Of a stretch of 64,000 nucleotides of DNA, positions 30,426 to 39,023 are shown one piece after another (positions within the stretch are counted from its first letter, which is position 1; each line of letters opens with the position of its first letter). Under the pieces are notes generated by a model, which saw only the letters and a list, made by a program, of their open reading frames with translations, was not told the DNA's origin and did no database searches. Origin of the DNA: Kiritimatiellia bacterium (GTDB lineage: Bacteria > Verrucomicrobiota > Kiritimatiellia > CAIVKH01); contig JAOSKE010000002.1 in NCBI GenBank assembly GCA_027493775.1, forward strand, positions 124,001 to 188,000, given 5' to 3'. A program made the position numbers and the translations under genes.

Positions 30426-31185
30426 CTACAACGCTGGAATAATCAATGTTTGACCGACTTTGACCGAGCTCGGTCCACCGGACAGCGCACTCCGGTTTGC
30501 TTCATAAATTTTCTGCCACTTCTTTGAATCACCGTACACCTTTCCGGCAATCTTTGACAACGTATCACCCGACTTCACCACATAGGTTGAAGCGGAAGTC
30601 GCCGGAGCTGGAGCCGAGGGCGCAACAGCAGGGGGCGCAACAGCGCGCGTGGCCTGTGGTGCAGCGGAAACCGACGGCGGCGCGGCAACCGGCGCGGGCG
30701 CAGGAGTCGGGGCGCGGGAAAATCTGTCCAACTGATCGCGCAGCGCGGCGTTCTCTTCCTTTTAACATTGCAATCGCGCGAATGGCCTCGCTCGGTTTGT
30801 CCGGAAGCGACGCGGCAAAATCAACCCGAGCCTGCCCGACCAATTCTCGCACCAGCTCCGCCTTCTCGCTCTGGGGCCGCATTTCGAGATAGCGCTCGTA
30901 GTGATAAATTGCGCGCACATAATCTTCGCGGTTCTGATCGAACAGGATACCCAACTGCAAATGCGCCAGCGCCAGTTGCGGTTTTTTATCCAACGCGCGT
31001 TGGTAAGCGTCAATCGCGCCTTCAATATCATTCGCGTTTTTCCTGCTTTGCGCACGGCGCAGCAAGGGATCGCGCTCGTCGCGCTGGTCGCGCGCCGAGT
31101 CTATTCCACAGCCCGCAAGCGTCACAAGCATCGCTCCGGCCACCAACAAATTGAGAATACGACAGCAACGTTTTCGCATGTTCAT
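30426..31185 (-). CDS. TPR/LysM lipoprotein (apparent frameshift)
   Basis: The start MNMRKRCCRILNLLVAGAML is followed by a lipobox (LAGC). Tetratricopeptide-like helices follow (AIDAYQRALDKKPQLALAHL, then AIYHYERYLEMRPQSEKA). After a frame break at about 30758-30763 (GG should read G, giving MLKEENAALRDQLDRF), a Pro/Ala-rich linker leads to one LysM domain (YVVKSGDTLSKIAGKVYGD ... VKVGQTLIIPAL). LysM binds N-acetylglucosamine-containing chains, so the protein is probably a peptidoglycan-binding outer-membrane lipoprotein. The tRNA and hemW upstream are divergent; the wall genes downstream are on the same strand. Confidence 0.8.
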
Positions 31186-31235
31186 CACGTAGCACGACCC
31201 GCCACCCGCGTCAATCATCTGCTGCGCCTCTTTGG

Positions 31236-31263
31236 TTGACACGGACGCACGCAGTCCGATACG
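31236..31263 (+). promoter_or_regulatory. Candidate promoter of the tRNA-Ala gene
   Basis: A perfect TTGACA (31236-31241) with GATACG after a 16-base spacer (31258-31263), about 20 bases before the tRNA. The -10 is weak (three of six). Read from sequence only. Confidence 0.4.
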
Positions 31264-31282
31264 TTCGCGTTCCCTTCTTATT

Positions 31283-31358
31283 GGGGGGTTAGCTCAGTTG
31301 GTAGAGCGCGTGAATGGCATTCACGAGGTCGTGGGTTCGACTCCCATACCCTCCACCA
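31283..31358 (+). tRNA. tRNA-Ala (anticodon GGC)
   Basis: A complete 76-base cloverleaf. Acceptor GGGGGGT pairs with ACCCTCC, discriminator A, and the CCA end is encoded. The D arm is GCTC-AGTTGGTA-GAGC. The anticodon stem CGTGA/TCACG holds the loop ATGGCAT, with GGC at positions 34-36, reading GCC and GCU. The T arm is GTGGG-TTCGACT-CCCAT. The third acceptor pair is G3-U70, the identity element for alanine, which confirms the assignment. Confidence 0.97.
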
Positions 31359-31419
31359 TCCAGAACTTGTGGGGATGGTGGACCAGATGGCGCTTCACTC
31401 GGTTTAAATCCTCTCCTCA

Positions 31420-32574
31420 ATGTACGGTCTCTATATCCATATCCCCTTCTGTGTCCGGAAATGTTTGTATTGCGACTTTTATTCGCTGCCGACGGCAAAG
31501 GGGCCGGTTTCGCAGCGAGTTGCATCGGAAGATCAGCCGGATCAGCCGGAGTTTCTGGCGGCACTGGGCAAGGAATTAAGCGCTCTGCCCGAGAATTTCA
31601 GGCCCGAAACCATCTTCATCGGCGGCGGAACTCCCACCGAATTGTCGCGCGCAGATTTGAGGGCAATGTTGCAAACCTTGCGTGAGCGCGTGGATTTGTC
31701 CGGTGTGATCGAATGGACCTGCGAATCGAATCCAGGCACGTTGACGGAAGAAAAAATCGAAATTCTACTCCGAGCGGGCGTGAATCGTTTCTCAATGGGC
31801 GTTCAGTCTTTTGACCCCGCAACGCTGGAGTTCCTCGGGCGCATCCACTCCGGTGATGAAGCGCGTGACGGCTTCCGACTCCTCCGCAGTGTCGGCGCAA
31901 CCAATATCAATCTCGATCTGATCTACGGCGTACCCGGCACACCCACGGAGGTTGTTCAGCGCGATGTCGAATCACTCATCGAGCTGAACCCTGAACACGC
32001 TGCGTGCTACTGCCTGATCTTTGAAGACGGCACGCCGCTGACCAAATTGAGGAACAAGGGATTTGTGCGCGAGGTGGATGACGACACAGAACTCGCGCAA
32101 TACAACATCATCCGCTCCGCCCTCAACGCGGGCGGCTACAAGCACTACGAAATTTCCAATTTCGCCAAATCGGGACGCGAATGTCTGCACAACCTGCTCT
32201 ACTGGGGCGGTGGCGAATATATCGGACTCGGTCCGTCCGCCCACTCGCACTGGAACGGCGAACGCTTTGCGAATGTGCGGCATCTGGGGCAATACATTAA
32301 GCGAATTGAAACAAATCGCACCACCCGCGCATTCGGCGAGCGCTTGGAGCCGGAAGCGAAGGCGCGTGAAACACTGGTGATGACCCTGCGTCGTCTCGAC
32401 GGAATTGCCGCCGCTGAATTCAAGCAACTCACCGGCTTCGACTATCACACGCTCTGCGGCGATAAAATTAACTGGCTGACCAAAGAAGGTCTCCTCGACG
32501 CCAGCAACGACCGCCTGCGCCTAACCGAATGCGGCCTTTTTGTGAGCGACGCGGTTTTTTCAGAGTTGGTGTAA
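31420..32574 (+). CDS. hemW: HemW-like radical SAM protein (oxygen-independent coproporphyrinogen oxidase family)
   Basis: A 384-residue radical SAM enzyme. The cluster motif is IPFCVRKCLYCDFYS (C11, C15, C18), preceded by YIHI. IFIGGGTPTEL follows, then RFSMGVQSF and LDLIYGVPG. HNLLYWGGGEYIGLGPSAHS is the HemW C-terminal motif (HNxxYW). The extra N-terminal segment of true HemN is absent. HemW proteins are haem chaperones rather than oxidases in several bacteria, so the older HemN-like name should be avoided. The start is about 60 bp after the tRNA. Confidence 0.93.
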   Translation: MYGLYIHIPFCVRKCLYCDFYSLPTAKGPVSQRVASEDQPDQPEFLAALGKELSALPENFRPETIFIGGGTPTELSRADLRAMLQTLRERVDLSGVIEWTCESNPGTLTEEKIEILLRAGVNRFSMGVQSFDPATLEFLGRIHSGDEARDGFRLLRSVGATNINLDLIYGVPGTPTEVVQRDVESLIELNPEHAACYCLIFEDGTPLTKLRNKGFVREVDDDTELAQYNIIRSALNAGGYKHYEISNFAKSGRECLHNLLYWGGGEYIGLGPSAHSHWNGERFANVRHLGQYIKRIETNRTTRAFGERLEPEAKARETLVMTLRRLDGIAAAEFKQLTGFDYHTLCGDKINWLTKEGLLDASNDRLRLTECGLFVSDAVFSELV

Positions 32575-33017
32575 GAGAAATAACACCGCGAACACAGGCA
32601 GCTCGGCCGAAACCTTTCCTGCGGTCCACCTCCACAACCAATCCCCGGCGCGCCCGGCGGTCACGCCCTACCAAACACAGCGAAATCGTGAACCACACGA
32701 TAAACCCTCTTCCGCGTCCTTCCGCGCCTTCCCACTGTTAAAAAAACAATGCCCACCTCTTAACCTCGCCACTGTAGCCGCCCGCGTTGAGGGCGGTCTT
32801 AGAACCACCCGCCCCGCGGTCAGCGCCCGCGGCTACAGGAGAAAACACCCGGAGCGGACGCTCAGATTCTGATCTGTTGCCCCTGTCCCGCCATAGCCTT
32901 CGGCGACGGCGGACGCGGCTACAGAAGAAATATCCGGTGCCCTCTATCTTCATCCCTTTTCGCGTATTTCCGCGTATTTCCGCAGTTAAAACCCTTCGCA
33001 CCCTGCGCGAGGGGCAA
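32575..33017. repeat. Gene-free 443-bp gap with REP-like repeat fragments
   Basis: No gene is seen. The gap holds a half-element at 32646-32672 (GGCGCGCCCGGCGG, one T-C-A variant, then CGCCCTACC), the same end sequence as the 125-bp elements near 58 kb. GTAGCCGCCCGCG at 32775 pairs imperfectly with CGCCCGCGGCTAC ending near 32836, an inverted repeat of about 60 bp. GACGCGGCTAC near 32920 is another copy of that end. Short TTCCGCGTATTTCCGCG-like direct repeats follow near 32957. Together these look like debris of dispersed palindromic elements. Confidence 0.6.
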
Positions 33018-34106
33018 TTAGACATTGAACAGGAAGTGGCACACATCGCCGTTTTGCATGACGTACGACTTACCTTCCAAGCGAAGTTTCCCGGCCGAAC
33101 GAATCGCCGCTTCGGAGCCGTGGGCGACGAGGTCTTCTACGCTGTAGATTTCCGCGCGAATGAATCCGCGCTCGAAATCGGTGTGAATGACACCAGCCGC
33201 CTGGGGCGCGGTGGCGCCGATCGGGATGGGCCACGCGCGTATTTCTTTTTCTCCGGCGGTAAAATAGCTTTGCAGCCCGAGCAAATGATAAATGGCGCGG
33301 GCAACCGCAGCGAGGGCGGGTTCTTTCATCCCCAGCGACTCCAGCATCTCGTCGCGATCCGCTTCCTCCAACTCCGCCAACTCGCTCTCAATCTTTGCGC
33401 AAACGACAACGACCTCGCCGCCGTTTTTATCGGCATATTTTCGGACGGATTCAACGAGCGGGCCGCCGCCCTCCAGATTGTTATCGTCCACGTTCGCCAC
33501 GTATAAAATTCGCTTCGCCGAAAGCAGCCCAAAGGCCTTGAGCGCCTTTTGTTGCTCGGCATCCAATTCAATCGAGCGGATGGGTTTCCCCTCCGCAAGC
33601 GCCTTCTGACAAAGCGTCAGGACGGCAACGCGCGCGATGGCTTCCTTGTCGCCGCCGCGCGCAATTTTTTGGTTTCGATGCAGGTTGTCCTCAACCTGCT
33701 GCAGGTCGGCAAGGAGCAGCTCCGTCTCAATGGTTTCAATATCACGCGTCGGGTTGACATCGCCGTCCACATGGGTGACGTCCGGATCCTCGAAGCAACG
33801 AACGACCTGGACGATTGCATCCACGTTGCGGATGTGGGAAAGGAATTTGTTGCCCAGCCCCTGCCCTTCGCTCGCGCCGCGGACAAGGCCCGCAATATCC
33901 ACAAGCTTCAAAGCAGACGGAATGATGGTCTGGGTCTTGATATATTGATGAATCGTCTCAAGCCGCGAGTCGGGCACGGGAACGATGCCGACGTTCGGCT
34001 CAATCGTGCAAAAAGGATAATTGCTTGCCTCAGCCTCGGCGGCGGACAGGGCGTTAAACAACGTGCTCTTGCCCACGTTGGGCAGACCGACAATACCAGC
34101 TTCCAT
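33018..34106 (-). CDS. ychF: Redox-regulated ATPase / OBG-like GTPase YchF
   Basis: A 362-residue P-loop NTPase associated with ribosomes. [18 protein letters not shown] is the P-loop. [20 protein letters not shown] is the G3 region with switch II. In place of the NKxD specificity motif is NVDDN, as in YchF, which prefers ATP to GTP. A coiled-coil insert follows, then a C-terminal TGS domain ([15 protein letters not shown], ending HFLFNV). Length is normal. Convergent with hemW across the repeat gap. Confidence 0.96.
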   Translation of the reverse strand: MEAGIVGLPNVGKSTLFNALSAAEAEASNYPFCTIEPNVGIVPVPDSRLETIHQYIKTQTIIPSALKLVDIAGLVRGASEGQGLGNKFLSHIRNVDAIVQVVRCFEDPDVTHVDGDVNPTRDIETIETELLLADLQQVEDNLHRNQKIARGGDKEAIARVAVLTLCQKALAEGKPIRSIELDAEQQKALKAFGLLSAKRILYVANVDDNNLEGGGPLVESVRKYADKNGGEVVVVCAKIESELAELEEADRDEMLESLGMKEPALAAVARAIYHLLGLQSYFTAGEKEIRAWPIPIGATAPQAAGVIHTDFERGFIRAEIYSVEDLVAHGSEAAIRSAGKLRLEGKSYVMQNGDVCHFLFNV

Positions 34107-34199
34107 AGCGAAAGTTTCCCAAATTCAAAAGGCGCGAGTCTCCGTCTCCCGCGCGGAAGTTGCAAGAGACAAGTTGCCGTTGGACAAATTGGGTCGCGA

Positions 34200-34586
34200 T
34201 CACAAGCGCGCGATCACCGCCTGCAAGCACGCCGAAACCTCCCTGGCAATCGGCTCGAGATTCGGGTTGCCGACAGCCTTCATGGTTTCCATTGGATTGA
34301 CGGCAGAGACTTCCACGCGCCCGTCTTCCCATTCCTGCACCGCGACACCGCACGGGAGCAGCACACCGATACGGCCTTCCGCTTGAAATGCCTTGTGCGC
34401 AAAGGCGGGGTTGCACGCGCCGAGAATTCGGTAGCGCCGAAAATCCACGCCGAGTTTCTTTTTCAGCGTTCCCGTCACATCCACTTCGGTCAGAACTCCA
34501 AAACCTTCCTTGCCCAACTCCGCCGGAACCTTCTCCAGCGCTTCTTCATAGCTCATCGAAACAACTTTTGTGAAATTATAGCTCAT
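34200..34586 (-). CDS. DUF302 domain protein
   Basis: A 128-residue protein from the ATG at 34586, with GGAGG seven bases before it. The DUF302 pattern is clear: KVPAELGKEGFGVLTEVDVT, then FRRYRILGACNPAFAHKAF and LLPCGVAVQEWEDGRVEVSA. The two cysteines in ACNP and LPCG are family-typical. The function is unresolved; some homologues are linked with metal or sulfur metabolism. The stop is 93 bp from the ychF start (same strand). Confidence 0.88.
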   Translation of the reverse strand: MSYNFTKVVSMSYEEALEKVPAELGKEGFGVLTEVDVTGTLKKKLGVDFRRYRILGACNPAFAHKAFQAEGRIGVLLPCGVAVQEWEDGRVEVSAVNPMETMKAVGNPNLEPIAREVSACLQAVIARL

Positions 34587-34776
34587 TGACTTGCCTCCAT
34601 TGCTTTGCGCAGAATACCTCACACATGCGCCGCATTCAATAATCGGGACAAAACAGAACGGGCCGAACTCGGCCGCAAACGAAGAGCTGCGCACTGCCGT
34701 CAATCAGGACACCCACGGGTCCAATATGAAACGCGCACTTGTACAGTTGTTAGAGTTTCGTTAGCCTACAGAACCT

Positions 34777-35976
34777 ATGGAGACACACGTTGTTGAGTGG
34801 CTGGGCCTGTTGGCGCGTTGGGTACACATCATTGCCGCGATCATGTGGATTGGTAACTCGATGTTGTACAATTGGATGGAACGAAACCTTCGACCGGGAA
34901 AAGAGGGGGATCCCAACAAGTTTGGGGAACTCTGGATGCTGCATGGCGGCGGATTTTTCAAATTGGAGAAATTTCGCGCGCATGCGGATACGCTCCCGAA
35001 ACAACTCTTTTGGTTTAAATGGCAGTCCTATACGACCTGGCTGAGCGGCTTCGCGCTCCTAATTCTGGTCTATTTCCAAAGCAGCGGCGCGTTTCTGCTG
35101 AATCCGCTCCGCCCGGAAATCACCTATCCCATCGGGGTCTCCATCGCCCTCGGCTTCCTCGTATTCGGCTGGCTGATTTATGACTCGCTCTGGCGGTTGC
35201 CGCTAAACCAGGGAGTCAAGTTGACGGCCTCCCTCATCCTGCTGATCGCCGCCGCCTGGGGCGCCTCGGAACTATTCAGCGGGCGCGGCGCATACTTGAT
35301 GCTCGGCGCGATGTTGGCGACGTTTATGTCGGGCAACGTCTTCTTCCACATCATTCCTTCGCAAAAGAAAATGATGGCCACGCTTGAGCACGGTGGCGAG
35401 CAGGATATGTCGCTCTCCAAGCGCGCGAAGCAACGCTCCATTCAAAACAACTACATCACATTCCCCGTCATTCTCACAATGTTGAGCAACCACTACGGAA
35501 TGCTCTACTCCCACCCGTTCAACTGGGTCATCCTGCTCGTTCTCATGTTTATGAGCGCACTGATTCGTCACTTCATGAACATCCGCTTCCAGTGGAAACC
35601 TTGGTTTGCAGCGAGCGCGGCAACCATGGCGGCTGCAGCGGTCATCATCTTCGGTATTTTCCACTTCACGAACCAGAAAGCGGCGGCAGGCGAAACCGCC
35701 GGTCTCGGCGAACCTGTAGAATTCGTCCAAGCATGGGCCATCGTGCAAAGCCGCTGCCTGCCCTGCCACTCCACCACTCCGTCCCGCCCGGAATTCTCGG
35801 CGCTGATCCAGGGAGTTCATTTTGACAAGCCGGAAGAACTGAAAGCCTACGCTGATCGCGTGAAAGTTCGCGTGGTCACGCAAGAGTCCATGCCGCTCGC
35901 CAACATCACAGCGATGACGCCGGAAGAGCGCGCAATTATCGGGCGCTGGGTTGATCAGGGCGCGAAGCTTAATTAG
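34777..35976 (+). CDS. Urate hydroxylase PuuD-like membrane protein with c-type cytochrome domain
   Basis: A 399-residue inner-membrane protein. The urate oxidase N-terminal domain has about eight membrane helices with WVHIIAAIMWIGNSMLYNWM and several conserved His. The C-terminal part has a single haem c site, CLPCH, in SRCLPCHSTTPSRPEF, followed by a family-like distal region with ESMPLANITAMTPEER. PuuD proteins oxidise urate with the electrons entering the respiratory chain through the cytochrome. No other purine-degradation gene is near, so urate as substrate is not proven. Convergent with pilQ (14 bp). Confidence 0.85.
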   Translation: METHVVEWLGLLARWVHIIAAIMWIGNSMLYNWMERNLRPGKEGDPNKFGELWMLHGGGFFKLEKFRAHADTLPKQLFWFKWQSYTTWLSGFALLILVYFQSSGAFLLNPLRPEITYPIGVSIALGFLVFGWLIYDSLWRLPLNQGVKLTASLILLIAAAWGASELFSGRGAYLMLGAMLATFMSGNVFFHIIPSQKKMMATLEHGGEQDMSLSKRAKQRSIQNNYITFPVILTMLSNHYGMLYSHPFNWVILLVLMFMSALIRHFMNIRFQWKPWFAASAATMAAAAVIIFGIFHFTNQKAAAGETAGLGEPVEFVQAWAIVQSRCLPCHSTTPSRPEFSALIQGVHFDKPEELKAYADRVKVRVVTQESMPLANITAMTPEERAIIGRWVDQGAKLN

Positions 35977-35990
35977 AGGTCGAATCGGAC

Positions 35991-37730
35991 TTAGCGTTTG
36001 CGGCTCCGGGTCGCACTCGGAGATTCCGAAGGCAGTGGGGCATTGGCGGAGACGGAGTCGAGGGCGGGTTCGACATACGGCTCCAACGCGGTATCGGCGC
36101 TATTGGCAATGATCGCGGGGGCGGAGAGCAGATTGGGCGGGCGCTTGGCAAGACTATCCACATCGGCTTTAACCAACTCTGAACCCTCTGCGGGCACAAT
36201 GCTCGCGGTGACGAAAATCAAGAGTTCAATCTTTTCGTTCTGAACCGTATCGCGGCGAAAAAGCCAGCCGAGGTACGGAATGCTGCCGAGCAGTGGAACT
36301 TTGATCGTGGTCTTGCTTTGACGGTCTTTCAGCAAGCCGCCGATGACAATGGTCTGTCCGTCGGGCATGACCACCTGGGTCTCCGCCTCGCGCGTTGAAA
36401 TGACCGGATATTCGGTCAATGCAGTCACTTCACCGGAGACCGTCTTGCCCGAGCGCGTGCCCACCAATTCCCGCACCGAGGGGCGAACAATCATATTGAT
36501 CATTTTGCCGTCGCTCACCTGCGGCAAGACATTGAGCTGAATGCCGATGTCCTCATAGCCGCGCAGCGAGGTCGTAATCGTCGCCGCGCCGCCCGCAGCG
36601 GCGGAGCTGGCGTCGGAATTGATGATGGGGAACTTGGTGCCGACGATAATTACCGCTTCCTGATTGTTCAGCGTTAAAATTCGGGGTGCTGACAGAACAT
36701 TCGCGGAGGCGTCTTCCTGCAGCGCATGGAGCATTAGCGAATATTGAACCGATGTGAGGCGCTGGAACGCGAGGTTCAGCCCCGCATTGAACGGCGCGGT
36801 GGATTCCAACGTGGGGGCGCTATACGGACTGAAGTTACCGGGCGCAATACCGCTGCTCGACTGATTAGCCTGATAACCAAACGCATGAGAGCCTCGTGTA
36901 AATCCACCATCTGTCCCAAATTCAAAGCCAATATCCTGCAAGACGCGAGGGTTCAGCTCCAAAAAGCGGGCCTCGATCAGAATTTGTGCAGGCGGAATAT
37001 CAATCTCCTCCAGGAAGGCGCTGATCTGATCCAAAACCATCGGTGTATCTGTGACCATCAATATCTTAGAGCGCGACAGCTTCGGGTCCTCCTGAATGCG
37101 CGTGCGTTTCCCCATCCCCTCGCCGCCCGCAACGCTTTCACTCTGCGAAGCGGCGGCACCCCAAGTCTGGCCCAGATTCGTCAGGCGCATAATTTTTCCG
37201 CGCGGAGTCAAAAACGCCGCCAACACCGGCTCCGCATCAAGCGCATCGAGATATTTCAGCGTAATGACGCGCGATTTGAGTGGACTGTTCCCGGTGACAA
37301 CCGTGGTGTTGCCGTCCTGATAAAAACCGTAGTTGAACGGTTTCAAAACCGCCTCCAGCGCCTGATCCCACGGCACATCGGTAAGGCGCACAGTGGCATG
37401 CCCGGTGATATCGGGGCTGATCACGATGCTGCGTCCGGTCTGCGAGGAGAAGAGATTCAGAATCGTAACAACCGGAGTATCGTCCGCAATCAACGTGACG
37501 TGCGCATCCGCATGATCCACACTCGCGGTTTGAGGCTCCGCCTGCGTCTGCGACGCCGCTTCTTCCGCCCCATGCACAGCAGCCGGGCGCCCATCAAGCG
37601 GAGCGTTCGCGGAAACAACAGGCGCGGAATCGGGCGGTTCCGCCGATGCGGAGGTTGCATCCCGCAAATACAGAGGCAATAGAACAACCCCCACCAATAG
37701 CATCGAAGAAATTCCGAGCTTGCTCTTCAC
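35991..37730 (-). CDS. pilQ: Type IV pilus secretin PilQ-like
   Basis: A 579-residue outer-membrane secretin. The GTG at 37730 follows GAGGAGG. The signal anchor is followed by an STN/N0-like region (VTILNLFSSQTGRSIVISPD, then VRLTDVPWDQALEAVLKPFN), an N1-type domain (KILMVTDTPMVLDQISAFLE), and the secretin core ending VPLLGSIPYLGWLFRRD. It forms the pore for pilus extrusion. The N-terminal AMIN domains of long PilQ proteins are missing. It lies at the end of the pilus locus, separated from it by one outward gene and one reversed outer-membrane protein gene. Confidence 0.9.
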   Translation of the reverse strand: MKSKLGISSMLLVGVVLLPLYLRDATSASAEPPDSAPVVSANAPLDGRPAAVHGAEEAASQTQAEPQTASVDHADAHVTLIADDTPVVTILNLFSSQTGRSIVISPDITGHATVRLTDVPWDQALEAVLKPFNYGFYQDGNTTVVTGNSPLKSRVITLKYLDALDAEPVLAAFLTPRGKIMRLTNLGQTWGAAASQSESVAGGEGMGKRTRIQEDPKLSRSKILMVTDTPMVLDQISAFLEEIDIPPAQILIEARFLELNPRVLQDIGFEFGTDGGFTRGSHAFGYQANQSSSGIAPGNFSPYSAPTLESTAPFNAGLNLAFQRLTSVQYSLMLHALQEDASANVLSAPRILTLNNQEAVIIVGTKFPIINSDASSAAAGGAATITTSLRGYEDIGIQLNVLPQVSDGKMINMIVRPSVRELVGTRSGKTVSGEVTALTEYPVISTREAETQVVMPDGQTIVIGGLLKDRQSKTTIKVPLLGSIPYLGWLFRRDTVQNEKIELLIFVTASIVPAEGSELVKADVDSLAKRPPNLLSAPAIIANSADTALEPYVEPALDSVSANAPLPSESPSATRSRKR

Positions 37731-37892
37731 GTATCAAATCCTCCTCATCAAGACATTCCAACGATCTTCGGCGCCTCCGGGCGAGGCGCAATCAAACCAT
37801 GAACTGCGCAACACCAGAATTATTTGCGTTGGAAGGGGCAAAGTCCACACAAATAGGCTTTTAGCCGCGCAACAAACAAATCCACGCGGCGC

Positions 37893-37922
37893 TTGTTTGA
37901 GCCGCCCTTGATTCGCTATGAT
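37893..37922 (+). promoter_or_regulatory. Candidate sigma-70 promoter for the outer-membrane protein gene
   Basis: TTGTTT (37893-37898), an 18-base spacer and TATGAT (37917-37922), 24 bases before the ATG at 37946. Confidence 0.38.
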
Positions 37923-37945
37923 CCACCGCGTAAAAGGAGAACTCC

Positions 37946-38530
37946 ATGCGCTGGTTATTGCCCCTCTTTCTCGGTTGCTCGCTCGTCCTTTCCGCCCACG
38001 CGGCGGACCATGCCCTGTTTGGTGAGGAGGACACCTGGAACCTCTACACGCGATTCGACGTAAAATTTTCCGACTTCGGCGGTGACTCCGGTTTTATCGG
38101 CGGCATCCAAGTCGGTGGCATTCTTAACGAAAAGCTCTCCGTCGGGCTCGGCGGCTACGCGCTACTCGACGAGGTGGATGTCGCGCCAAACGGCTACAAC
38201 AATCCGGAAGCCTTTGATATCGCGTACGGCGGTCTGGCTCTGGACTACACGTTTTATTCCGACAAACTCGTCCACGCCTCACTGGGCGGTCTGATCGGCG
38301 GCGGACAAATCCGACTCGACCGAACCAGCGACGGCAAAGACAAAAAGATGGAACTCTTCGTCGTCGAACCGCAGATCAACCTGCTGGTCAACATTACGCA
38401 ACGTTCAGAATTCGGCATCGGCATCGGCTACCGCCACGCCGACCCGCGCAACAGCGATATTGAAGGACTTGAAAAAGGCGATCTGAGCGGAGTTGTCGGC
38501 ACCCTCTTTCTGCGCCTCACCCAATTCTGA
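37946..38530 (+). CDS. Small outer-membrane beta-barrel protein
   Basis: A 194-residue protein with AAAGGAG before the ATG and a signal peptide (LLPLFLGCSLVLSAHA). The rest alternates hydrophobic and polar residues in strand-like runs (GFIGGIQVGGILNEKLSVGL, FGIGIGYRHADPRN) and ends in Phe (FLRLTQF), as in outer-membrane barrels of the OmpX/OmpA-like size. No family is recognised. It is on the opposite strand to the pilus genes that flank it, so it may have been inserted there or have its own role. Confidence 0.75.
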   Translation: MRWLLPLFLGCSLVLSAHAADHALFGEEDTWNLYTRFDVKFSDFGGDSGFIGGIQVGGILNEKLSVGLGGYALLDEVDVAPNGYNNPEAFDIAYGGLALDYTFYSDKLVHASLGGLIGGGQIRLDRTSDGKDKKMELFVVEPQINLLVNITQRSEFGIGIGYRHADPRNSDIEGLEKGDLSGVVGTLFLRLTQF

Positions 38531-38543
38531 GCGCAACGCAAAT

Positions 38544-38591
38544 TTCCAACGCCTAGAAGTTATTCGCGAGGGACTTCCAAGGCTTGGAAGT
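38544..38591. repeat. Pair of TTCCAA-type palindromes in a convergent gap
   Basis: Two sites 31 bp apart (centre to centre): TTCCAACGCCTAGAA (38544-38558, degenerate) and ACTTCCAAGGCTTGGAAGT (38573-38591, perfect nine-base arms around one G, then TTTT). Same motif and spacing as the array upstream of pgi. It lies between two stop codons, so the perfect copy may also act as a bidirectional terminator. Confidence 0.75.
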
Positions 38592-38603
38592 TTTACGCGC
38601 GGG

Positions 38604-39008
38604 CTATGGGGTTGCTGTTTTGGCGGCCGGAGCAGGCTTGACCTGGGTGACCGCAGCGACGCCCTTGCGTCCAATCCGATCCTTCACCGAGATCGTGTTT
38701 GCGCCCTCTCGTCCGTTGGAAACATAGACCGCGCTCAACCCGCCGCTTTTGGTAATTGCACCCAAACTTCCTTCCGACACGTTCCATTCCAACGGGAGCA
38801 CGAGGGACTCGGTCGAGTTGGAATCAGCAATCATGATGGAGGCCGTGAGCGTCGCCGTCGCATTCCGTCCAACGAGTACGCCGCCAGCAGGCTCGACGGT
38901 GACGGTGATGGCACTTTCCGTGGTCTCCGTGGATTCGCAACCCATATTCACGGCTGCGACGACGGCCAGCGTCGCCAACAGAAGGCCATAGTATTTGAGA
39001 TTTTTCAT
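38604..39008 (-). CDS. Lipoprotein with bacterial Ig-like domain in the pilus locus
   Basis: A 134-residue protein with a lipoprotein signal (LLLATLAVVAAVNMGC). The mature part is Thr/Ser-rich and one bacterial Ig-like fold is suggested by VTVEPAGGVLVGRNATATL, LVLPLEWNVSEGSLG and a final beta strand (SVKDRIGRKGVAAVT). It is 15 bp downstream of the PilX-like gene on the same strand and so part of the pilus unit. The role is unknown; it could be an outer-membrane accessory lipoprotein of the pilus. Confidence 0.7.
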   Translation of the reverse strand: MKNLKYYGLLLATLAVVAAVNMGCESTETTESAITVTVEPAGGVLVGRNATATLTASIMIADSNSTESLVLPLEWNVSEGSLGAITKSGGLSAVYVSNGREGANTISVKDRIGRKGVAAVTQVKPAPAAKTATP

Positions 39009-39023
39009 ACGCGCATCCTAATC

